A stretch of DNA of 64,000 nucleotides from Chara braunii (lineage: Eukaryota > Streptophyta > Charophyceae > Charales > Characeae). The notes beneath the pieces were generated by a model. The model saw only the letters and a list, made by a program, of their open reading frames with translations, made no database searches and had not been told where the DNA came from. A program made the position numbers and the translations under genes. Below, piece by piece: positions 44,351 to 53,335 of the stretch (positions within the stretch are counted from its first letter, which is position 1; each line of letters opens with the position of its first letter). The DNA is taken from contig BFEA01000027.1 in NCBI GenBank assembly GCA_003427395.1, positions 826,167 to 890,166 of the forward strand, given 5' to 3'.

Positions 44351-47173
44351 AAGAATCAAAAGCGCTTCACCTATCAGCGCATACAACGGATGTTGAAGAA
44401 GAAGGAAGGAGGTGAGGAAGTTGCACCCCTCGAGCCAGATATAAAAGAACCTGAACCCGAAGCCGTACGCGTAGCCGCCATCTCTTTAGCAGAAAAGGAT
44501 CACTTTGTACGAGCTCGACCAGTACTATGGAAAAGTGCGGAATGTGACTGCGAAGTTTGGGGTAAGCCGTTTAACGCCCTCATCGACACAGGGTCTTCTG
44601 AAGTAGCCATAACATTGGAGACTGTTAAAAAGACGGGACGACTTGGATCCATTCTTCCTCAATCAGGCAAAGACAACTATGTCTCTGCCGACGAGGAAGT
44701 AATGAACATTGTAGGCGTTATCAAGAACGTAGTTGTAAAAGTGGGACGAGTACACGTTCTTGTTAACGCATGTGTAATAGATGTACGTTCCTACCCTGTG
44801 TTGTTGGGATTACCTTGGGCAATGGCGGTAGGCGCACGACTGCATTTCGATTCGAAACAACTGGTGCTCACACAAACTGGGGGAAAACCTCAGACTGTTC
44901 CCTTGCGGGTTTCCACCCGAACGATAAAACGGGTTTCCAACTCACCCCAAATAGGGATGATCCGAGGCATTGATCCCGAGCAATGCTTCCCCTTGCGCCT
45001 CGGGGAGGGAATCAGGGAACGAGAATACGAAGAAGAGATGCCCAGTAAAGAGGAATGGAAACATCTGGTCAAACTTTTCGAACATGAAACCCCCGAAAAA
45101 TTTCGAGTGTGCCCCAACATCGCTCGAAGCTTCCACGTGGATTCCGAAGACAGTACATTCACACCTCTAACAACCCAGGTCAGTCCTTTTGTCCTCCTTG
45201 GGGAACCCATATTACAAGTCTCCGATCTGGCTGATGATTTGGAACCCCCTTGCACCTTGTACGAGGGAGCTTTTTCCTTACGAACGCGTTATCAGCAAAC
45301 GGAACAGTATTTGGACGTTTCTGTTTTCCCACCCCGATCATTGCTAACAACAGGAGCCATCATCGCCTTGATTAAACAAGATGCGGAAGCACCGGTAAGT
45401 GATGTTCCGAATCTAATGCAAGAAATGACGGATCTAACAGGACTAACTGTGGAACCGACTTCGGTTGATTCAGAGACTGATGCTGAAACTAAAGAAACGG
45501 AGATGATCAGCCCCGCTGAGTCCGACGTGATAGCAACTGTCTTTTTTGTTCGCACCAGTAGTTCCGTTTTCTCTACTATCCATGAGCGGCGGGAACGGCC
45601 ACTTGATTGGATCGATATGCCCCTTAATATGTCCGGGGAATCAACGATCCCCCTCCCGAGTCACGTTCCCACGGAATTTCGGAAGTCGCTAATCTGTGTA
45701 TTGAATGGTTATGCAGCTGTGCTGAGTATGCATGACAATGATATTGGGTTAACTAATGTAATTGAACATGTCATTCTCACGGGAAGTCATCCACCCATTA
45801 GCTACGCTCCCTACCGATACTCGTCAGCTCAACGAGCGGCCGCCTTTCAGCGGATTAAGGAATTCGAAGCTAATGGATGGATCGAACCCGCTATAGGACC
45901 GTGGTCTTTTCCTGTAGTGATAGTACGCAAGAAGGCTGGGGGGATTCACATTTGCATTGATTATCGAAAGCTGAATGAGATCACGATTAAAGATGTGTAT
46001 CCCCTCCCCCGGATTGATGAGTTATTGGATGCGATTGGGAGTGCTCGATTTTTCAGCAAGTTTGATGTTCGCCATGCGTTCCATCATCTTTTTGTCCGAG
46101 AGGAAGATCGACCAAAAACAGCGTTCGTGCTTTTCGAGGGCACGTGGCAATGGATTCCATGTCCAATGGGTATATGCAATGCTCCTGCAACTTTTCAGCG
46201 AGCCATGAACATGGTTTTTCATAATTTCGTATGAAAGACTCGTTTGGCTTAGAGCATCATCAACTACTGCGTGATTGTGTACATGGATGACATCCTAGTG
46301 TATTCGAGTTCTTATGAGGGACACGTGCAACACATCGAATGGGCAATGCATGTGTTACGAGATGCAGGTTTCAAGGTGGCGCTTGAGAAGTGTCAGTTTT
46401 TCCTCACCACCATTTATTTCCTAGGGCACGTGGTGACAGACAAGGGACTCCAACCGGAACCGCAGAAGGTGGCAGCTGTCACGGACGCGCCAGTGCCTAC
46501 CACTATCACGCAAGTTCGCGCCTTTCTGGGCCTAACTTCGTATTAAAGAAGATTTATCAAGGGCTTCGCGGCAATTGCGGGACCCCTCACAAATCTCCTG
46601 CGCAAGGAGCAGTCGTTGATCTGGACGCCGGAGTGCGATCAAGCGTTTTTCAAACTCAAAGTTGCGCTCATTTCGGCTCGAGTCCTTATAAGACTGGATC
46701 CCAAAAAACCTTTTGTTCTAATCACCGACTGGCAGCCAGAGGCAATTTCGGCAATCCTTGCCCAAGTGGGACCAAGCGGACTCGAGAGTGTGGTGGAGTA
46801 TGCGTCCAAATCAGTACCCGCCTGCAAGCGCAACTACGCCGCTCCGACGGGAGAATGCTATGCGGCTCTCTGGGGAATCATTCACTTTCGTGCTTACCTG
46901 TATGGGCATAAGTTCACCCTGGTGACTGATCATGAGCCTCTGTTGGCTCTGAAGAAATCGAAGGATTACTCGGGCATGATTGGGCGATGGGCAACGGTAC
47001 TCCAGAGCATGGACTTTGGCATCCGCCATTGGAAGCATGAGAGACACGGAAACGCAGACGGACGGTTACACAGGCCTAAGAAAGTTCTGAAAAGTGAGTA
47101 GGCGATCCCGTGGAACGAACCCGAGGAGAAGATTGGACCTCGGTACGACCAAGTGGAGATTTTGTCGAAGCAG
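44351..47173 (+). pseudogene. pol of gypsy 3: protease, RT, RNase H
   Basis: One frame throughout. The protease has NALIDTGSSEVAI (about 44574-44612). RT spans about 45740-46560, with GGIHICIDYRKLNEIT, FSKFDVRHAFHH, TAFVLFEGTWQW and VIVYMDDILVY (46273-46305). RNase H is at about 46630-47080 (LITDWQPEAISAIL, TGECYAALWG, VTDHEPLLAL). Stops are at 46232-46234 (CGA to TGA) and 46250-46252 (CAG to TAG) against gypsy 2, at 46543-46545, and TAG at 47099-47101. The natural end appears to be EILSKQ-TAA (47171-47173), matched by gypsy 2. Confidence 0.93.
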
Positions 47174-47236
47174 TAAGTGACACGAGGACTAATTTGCCTC
47201 TCCCCAATTCAGTCTCGTCTCTTCCCCTCTATCATC

Positions 47237-48970
47237 ATGACTACTCCGCCTGCCTTCACAACCCCTTCTTCTCCTACTAATTCTGCCCCGCTTACTTCCT
47301 CAGCTTTCTTTGCCACCCTCCCCGATAAATTCTGTTATTTTTGCACGTGCATTGCACGGGTTTATGGGGTCGACTGTCATCCCTTCGAAACTGGGTTTGT
47401 CGATTGGGTAGAATGTGCCACGTGTGTCAATCGTGCGCACGGGGCCTGTGTACGATATCGAACGAATAGCAAGGAATGGAAGTGCCCCCTCTGTAGAACG
47501 AACAAGCTCCCCACGGAGGTTCGATTCGAGGCCGCCCGTACGGACGGCCCTGAATACGACGAAACATACCGACGAGCGGAGGTCTGGACAAATAAAATTT
47601 TATTGGCAAAATTAATGGGGCTATCATTGGGTCACCTCACCAAACACGACAGATGTAGGGCAACCGAGAGATCTCGGGATTATCGATGGATCAACGGTCA
47701 TTTGGAAAAGCGTAAAATTGACGGATCGGGTTCGTGGTTGACGGTTCCTCATCCATTCCAGAGATATGATTGGATCCGATCTGCTCATGAGGAACAAGCT
47801 GCTCATTTTGCGATACGAGTCACGGAGGCAACTGTAGAACAAAACCGATGGTTCTGGTCGAATAAACGAGATGATGTCAGATACATTGTCACTAATTGTC
47901 CGGTCTATGCCGCTGATCGCGCCCCCATACGGGGACCAAACACGATCGTACCAACGGAAGTAGAGCGTACTTTCCAGTGAGTCAGTATGGACACGATTGA
48001 TATTGACGTGCCACCTGGCCCAAACCGCTGTGAATATTCTATTTTATTAGTATTAATTGACCACTTTTCCAAATATACCGAAGTATATCCCTGTAAGACT
48101 CGAAAGGCCGCAGAAATAGCCACGTACATCGAACGGTTCCTCTATACCCATCTAGATACGAAAGAAATTCTAACCGACAATGGATCTGAATTTAAAGGTA
48201 AGGTAGAAGAACTACTGGCGCGAAGGGGCGTCACGCTCCGACATACGGCACCCCACGTGTCCCAGTTGAACGGGTTGGCCGAGAATGCCAACCGTATGGT
48301 TAAGACCCCCCTTCGCAGGAACTTAGCGGCACACGATGCGTGTCCTTGGCCCGAAATCGTATGTCAGATCGTCGGGATCCACCGGGCCACTACTCACGAG
48401 TCTACGGGGTTCACCCCCTTTCAGCTTCGAACTAATAGCCTCCCCTGTGTCGATTACCGGGGTAACTCATAAATTGCCGAAGCAGGGGGTAGAGACACGC
48501 GTGCGGCCCTCAAAGCCAAGGCCAAGAGGTACGCCGACTTAATGGAACGGGCCGTTCCGAAGCTAGCCCGAAAAAGGCAAGGGATGACCGAACTGGCCCA
48601 CGGTAGACAGATCTGTAGTTATAAGGCTTGGAACGGGAATGCTGGGCCCCAATACCAATATAAATTTGGGGACCTAGTGCAGGTGCGTAAATGTGCACGA
48701 GACCGGAAACTCGCTCCCAAATTCTCTGGCTGTTTTCGCGTTGTCGAGCTCAGACCCAACGGCGCTAACACGGTGCGCATTGCGCCTGAGGCTAGCGCCA
48801 GTCGTAGCTCCGTCCCCATCGTGCGACATACCTCCTACCTCCGTCTCCTTCCTCCTTCCGATCTTCCTCCCTCTTCTCCTTTGGAAAGCGAGGAAAACAA
48901 CGACGATCTAACCCTCTCTCCTCTTTCTCCCTCCTCCTGTCCCTCGTACTCCTCTCCGACCTCGCCATGA
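47237..48970 (+). pseudogene. PHD-finger integrase of gypsy 3
   Basis: From ATG 47237, residues 33-86 form a C4HC3 PHD-type finger: C33-x2-C36, C60-x2-C63, H68-x2-C71, C83-x2-C86, with Trp81 two before the last pair. Next come HEEQAAH and NCPVYA (the HHCC region, second Cys lost to Tyr), SMDTIDI (after a CGA to TGA stop at 47978-47980), LTDNGSEF and NGLAENANR, giving D, D, E. A TAA at 48470-48472 interrupts the frame. The C-terminal domain (FGDLVQVRK, KLAPKFSGCFRVVEL, RHTSYLRLL) is a GPY/F-like DNA-binding module, then a Ser/Pro tail. No chromodomain. The stop TGA (48968-48970) overlaps the next ATG. Confidence 0.9.
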
Positions 48971-49389
48971 GTTTTATCACGGAGCGGGTTCTTGACTTAC
49001 AGCTGCGGCAGCCACGTGGCTACATCTCTGAAATCCGGCAAGTTTGTCACCCTTGGCTCAATACGGACCTCCGCCGGTCGATGCGATTCTTCTGCGACGA
49101 AGGTATCTATGTCGCCGCTGCGTTTCGGATAGAAGGAAGCCCTCACGCGATAGTGTTCGCAGAGGTTACTGCAGTTCATCGACGAGCGGGTCCCAGAACG
49201 AGCCACGTCACCACAGCGGTGGGATTCACCGGTGACATCAGCTCGGTCAACCCGCAGAGGCATACCGAGATCTTGGGCTCGCTGCGCGAGTGGACGGAGC
49301 AAGTCTCCAACGTGTGGCAGCACGTCCTCGCTCGAGAAGGATATAACATCATTCCGATCTCTGCATCGGACCTTGACGGCATTCGCTGA
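48967..49389 (+). CDS. ORF3, accessory protein of gypsy 3 (unknown, 140 aa)
   Basis: Intact ORF whose ATG overlaps the integrase stop (ATGA), suggesting translation by termination and restart, or remnants of such coupling. It has no signal peptide, transmembrane segment or Cys/His cluster. Visible stretches are RSMRFFCDEGIYVAAAFR, HAIVFAEVTAVHRR and ILGSLREWTEQVSNVWQHVL, which look like a small alpha/beta fold ending in helices. The position between integrase and 3' LTR is where envelope-like or Tat-type extra ORFs sit in plant gypsy elements, but nothing here looks like an envelope. Function unknown. Confidence 0.65.
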   Translation: MSFITERVLDLQLRQPRGYISEIRQVCHPWLNTDLRRSMRFFCDEGIYVAAAFRIEGSPHAIVFAEVTAVHRRAGPRTSHVTTAVGFTGDISSVNPQRHTEILGSLREWTEQVSNVWQHVLAREGYNIIPISASDLDGIR

Positions 49390-49445
49390 GCACCGCACGA
49401 GCTACCAGTTGTGATTCCAAACCTCGTTCCCTTCCTTCATCCCCA

Positions 49446-50480
49446 ATGAACCACGCCAATCTTCTCGCTCCTCTCTCTATCTTTGGTCTTCCCTCTCTCT
49501 TCCCGACCTTCTGGCAATCCGATCTGCACCCTTCTCTCTCCTTCTCGTTCGAACCCCTTTCGGTCCCTCTTATCAATCCTGGACATTGGCAGCTGTGGCG
49601 CGAAACTTTTGAGGAATTGTCTTTCTGTCTGGCCCGAGTACAAGTGAAGTGGACGGGCACTGTCGAGCACCCCACGTGGATCGAGAGTCTGGAGCTGCTA
49701 ATCATACAAGGTTGGAGGACTTACACGGAAGGAGATCTTATTGGATTCCTCTTTGGATTGGTACAACCGGGTCGCCGTCAATTAATTGCACAGGAGCTCA
49801 TCGCACCGATCGTACAATTGGCGGACAATTTCTCGCCCAACATCTACTTTCAAAGTGACGACAGTCCTGCTCCGTACATTTTCGAGCGATCTTTGGACCC
49901 GTACCTTCAGTGGACTTCGTGCTTGGAGGGACGAGGATACGCTACCATCGCGGCAGGAGTATCTGAAGCCGTACGAGATCACCCCTTACGCCTTCTACCT
50001 GAGGGCAGGAGAAGTGGTGATCGACGACGACGACAACGAAGAAGAAGACAACGACGAGGAAACATCGAGGGAGGGAAGCCATAGTGAACATAGTAAGGGC
50101 GAGCTAAGTGAGAAGGAAGAGAAAGAAAAAGGAATTGGATCCGAGTGGGAAGCCCCGCCGGCGGAAGCGACGCGCACGGAATCGGAAGCAGAGATCTTGC
50201 CATGGATGTTGTCGCCACCTCATCCGCAACTCAAGTCCTGTTCTGTTGATACATTTGGTTCCTCATGCATCACTCTGTTTTCCCCTCTTCTTTTTCGCCG
50301 TGACATGCAATCAGGAGATCGCATAATTTTGGAACCCCCTGCGCGTCACATATGTGACGAACCACTTCACGAGCCCGAGCTATCTTTCGTACCCTTTCTT
50401 TTGCTTATATCCTACCAACCCCAGGAAAAACCCCGTTTTGATTTCTTGCTTTTGGGTGCTGCATTTTCCCCTTTTTTTTA
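49446..50480 (+). pseudogene. ORF4, accessory protein of gypsy 3 with acidic tail (frameshifted)
   Basis: Starts at ATG 49446, 56 bp after ORF3. The first part (to about 49880) is open with many aromatic residues (PTFWQSDLHPSLSFSFEPLS, HWQLWRETFEELSF, LIGFLFGLVQPGRRQLIAQ). The best continuation is in the next frame, which is open to 50479-50481 and gives EYLKPYEITPYAFYLRAGEV then an acidic run (DDDDNEEEDNDEE, GELSEKEEKEK). A one-base frameshift near 49880-49900 is therefore likely. The hydrophobic patches are too short and interrupted for a clear transmembrane anchor. Function unknown. Confidence 0.55.
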
Positions 50481-51024
50481 AGAGTTTTTTCGACTGCTGA
50501 GTTCTATTTTTCCTTTTGCAAAATCAGAAAATACATGGGAAATTGCGCGCGCCTTAGCGAGCGCGCTGGGAATTGGGCTCGGTAGTTGGGTACTCCGGGA
50601 TAAGTGGAACTTCGACGTGTCCTTTTTGGGTGTGTAAATGTTCTTGGGCACGTCGGGGAAAACTTTCGGAATTTCGTCCGGACACGAATAGGCGTATGAT
50701 TTTCTCTTCCCGCGTCGCTTTTTCGTGCGCGGATATGGTGATTTCAATTTTGAATTAGGAGTCAGCTGTAACTGTTTCGGTGCCTTTTTCTTTTTTTTGT
50801 TGACGGCGCCGTGCATGCAAAAGCTTCCTCCTCTCTGTCCCCCGCATCGTCCCCTCCCGCGCTCCCTTTTCTTCTCCCTCCTCTTTCTCTCTCCCCGTAA
50901 CTGTTTTTTTTTTCTCCCTCTCTCTCTCCCGCCTTGCTTTCGCGCGCCCATTTCCCTTTCTTGATCATCTGAATCTTGGACCCGTCTTGCGCCACCTCTC
51001 GCGCCTTTTCTCTTCTCACCCTCT
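50481..51024. other. Pyrimidine-rich DNA, no gene seen; probably start of 3' LTR or untranslated region
   Basis: T- and C-rich with TCTCTCC runs before the gap. The PPT/LTR boundary could not be identified. Confidence 0.35.
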
Positions 51025-52010
51025 NNNNNNNNNNNNNNNNNNNNNNNNNNNNNNNNNNNNNNNNNNNNNNNNNNNNNNNNNNNNNNNNNNNNNNNNNNNN
51101 NNNNNNNNNNNNNNNNNNNNNNNNNNNNNNNNNNNNNNNNNNNNNNNNNNNNNNNNNNNNNNNNNNNNNNNNNNNNNNNNNNNNNNNNNNNNNNNNNNNN
51201 NNNNNNNNNNNNNNNNNNNNNNNNNNNNNNNNNNNNNNNNNNNNNNNNNNNNNNNNNNNNNNNNNNNNNNNNNNNNNNNNNNNNNNNNNNNNNNNNNNNN
51301 NNNNNNNNNNNNNNNNNNNNNNNNNNNNNNNNNNNNNNNNNNNNNNNNNNNNNNNNNNNNNNNNNNNNNNNNNNNNNNNNNNNNNNNNNNNNNNNNNNNN
51401 NNNNNNNNNNNNNNNNNNNNNNNNNNNNNNNNNNNNNNNNNNNNNNNNNNNNNNNNNNNNNNNNNNNNNNNNNNNNNNNNNNNNNNNNNNNNNNNNNNNN
51501 NNNNNNNNNNNNNNNNNNNNNNNNNNNNNNNNNNNNNNNNNNNNNNNNNNNNNNNNNNNNNNNNNNNNNNNNNNNNNNNNNNNNNNNNNNNNNNNNNNNN
51601 NNNNNNNNNNNNNNNNNNNNNNNNNNNNNNNNNNNNNNNNNNNNNNNNNNNNNNNNNNNNNNNNNNNNNNNNNNNNNNNNNNNNNNNNNNNNNNNNNNNN
51701 NNNNNNNNNNNNNNNNNNNNNNNNNNNNNNNNNNNNNNNNNNNNNNNNNNNNNNNNNNNNNNNNNNNNNNNNNNNNNNNNNNNNNNNNNNNNNNNNNNNN
51801 NNNNNNNNNNNNNNNNNNNNNNNNNNNNNNNNNNNNNNNNNNNNNNNNNNNNNNNNNNNNNNNNNNNNNNNNNNNNNNNNNNNNNNNNNNNNNNNNNNNN
51901 NNNNNNNNNNNNNNNNNNNNNNNNNNNNNNNNNNNNNNNNNNNNNNNNNNNNNNNNNNNNNNNNNNNNNNNNNNNNNNNNNNNNNNNNNNNNNNNNNNNN
52001 NNNNNNNNNN
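51025..52010. other. Assembly gap (986 N)
   Basis: Unresolved bases. Long ORFs reported across it would be meaningless. Confidence 1.
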
Positions 52011-52557
52011 ATAGTGATGTGTCTCGATTGATTATCTCCCGCTTTCTCTCCTAAGTAGGAGCAAATCGGTGCGCTTCCCTTGCGTAAAAGAACTTCTTCC
52101 GGAACTCTTCCATTAGTTTCCAGGGTAATCCTCCTACGCAAGGATCCCACCTTCTTGTCTTATGAACGGTGGATGCGTGTGTACTGTGCAATTGGACCCA
52201 TCTTTTCCGGTGCATGTCTCATTTTCGCACCTTCCACAGTGAATGCATGTATGAAATATGTGACTCTTTTGTTGATTAGACGATTATCGTCGGGATTTTG
52301 TTCGAGAATGCATGAGTGTTTAGATCTGTAGCTTTGTTTGCACTGCGCATGCCGTCTGCCTTATGCTGCACGACATCAGCCGCCGAGCCACGAGGCGGCC
52401 CTGAGAAACAAGGCGCCCAGGGACCTACGTTGTGTTGAACTGATTGGACCCGTAGCCATATGCGTGATCAAGCTGATCTGTATTTGCTCTCTCTCTCTCT
52501 CGTGTCAAAAAGATTGATTGGGGGACGCGCGAATCGCTTTGTTCTTAATGACGTCCC
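52011..52557. other. No gene seen; inferred LTR interior
   Basis: Moderately AT-rich, with a (TC)6 run at about 52489-52501. It lies between the gap and the LTR-ORF. Confidence 0.35.
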
Positions 52558-53121
52558 ATGATATTTTGTGAATTGATTGACATGTGGACTGACAAGTACC
52601 CTTCGATTGGGTGCCAGCCTCCCGTATCTCCCATCCCAACGCGACCTTTTCCTTACAGTGAGGAAAGGACCCGCGTATGTGAGTGGGACGTACGAGAAGC
52701 CGTTGCACAAATCGGCGGGCAGTATTACTTCCCTCCGGCCAACCGCTGTTCTGGGTTTGTAGAAGCCGGGTTTGTTATTATTGATACGCACTTCCCACCT
52801 TACCCGGTATTGTTGTCATTTAAGGAGTTGATTGTCATTCCGTGGACGGCAGTAGAACCCCACTGGCCGCGCACTCTGTGCACCGAATGTCAGCGTTTTG
52901 AGCGCTATGAGTCCAGGGTTTTTCACTACCGTGTGCGGAGCGAAGACGAGCATAAAAAAAGAGCCACGCGGCTGAGACCCTCCACGTCAGACTCAGAACT
53001 AACCGGCGAACGACGACGAGATTTAATACGAAAACGAGACACACGACGCGTGTCCAAGCCTTTCTGTTCTAAACGACGGGCTGTAGCCCGGTGGGAGGCA
53101 CGACAATACTTTTTGGATTGA
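52558..53121 (+). CDS. LTR-embedded ORF, copy 3 (187 aa, unknown function)
   Basis: Intact ORF. ATG 52558 is the first start; homology to copy 1 begins at the Met-Trp-Thr at 52582, which may be the real start. Conserved blocks shared with copies 1, 2 and 4 are FPYSEERTRVCEWDVREA, GFVIIDTHFP, ELIVIPW, HWPRTLCTEC (CxxC after Trp), QRFERYES, RRDLIRKRDT and a C-terminal RWEARQYFLD. The C-terminal half is strongly basic. No known domain is recognised; a nucleic-acid or zinc-binding role is possible but unproven. The stop lies about 210 bp before the LTR end. Confidence 0.65.
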   Translation: MIFCELIDMWTDKYPSIGCQPPVSPIPTRPFPYSEERTRVCEWDVREAVAQIGGQYYFPPANRCSGFVEAGFVIIDTHFPPYPVLLSFKELIVIPWTAVEPHWPRTLCTECQRFERYESRVFHYRVRSEDEHKKRATRLRPSTSDSELTGERRRDLIRKRDTRRVSKPFCSKRRAVARWEARQYFLD

Positions 53122-53329
53122 ATTTGGATTTTTCCCTCTCTTCCCGCTTTACCGCGCGCGCATTTTGCGACGCGCGAAAACAATCGACTTGCTCCATCGG
53201 ACCAACACGGGGGATTTCAGTTTCGTTTGTGTCCCCACACTCAATTTCCAAAAATCCTTGGCACACCCCATCTTGCTGTTTTTCTGGGACTCTTTTCCGC
53301 ACAGCTAACACTCCGAACGGAAGACAGCA
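53122..53329 (+). repeat. LTR 3' end of the gypsy 2/3 family
   Basis: Matches the reverse complement of 39716-39960 (CAACACGGGGGATTTCAG, GTGTCCCCACACTCAATTT, CCTTGGCACACCCCATC) and, more weakly, 13190-13324. It ends GGGCGTGAGGTTG. The next element, LINE F, starts directly afterwards. Confidence 0.75.
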
Positions 53330-53335
53330 CAGGGC

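Larger units (their letters stand above)
43690..53329 (+). mobile_element. Ty3/gypsy retrotransposon 3 (PHD-integrase family) with accessory ORFs and probable 3' LTR
   Basis: Order: gag 3' part, protease, RT, RNase H (one frame), PHD-integrase, ORF3, ORF4, a gap-containing region, LTR-ORF and LTR end. The 5' LTR, PBS and capsid are missing; similarity to gypsy 2 starts at 43690. The link from ORF4 to the LTR end at 53329 crosses an assembly gap and is inferred from the match of 53090-53329 to the gypsy 2 LTR. If right, the LTR could approach 2-3 kb. Confidence 0.8.

Noticed and set aside
47168-47215. Possible mini-intron joining RNase H to the PHD-integrase in gypsy 3 (CAGTAAGT donor, AATTCAG acceptor)
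   Set aside because: About 43 bp is too short for a plant intron and the donor is not conserved in gypsy 2.
50762-52150. Very long ORFs on both strands
   Set aside because: They run through 986 N; only short real sequence at the ends.
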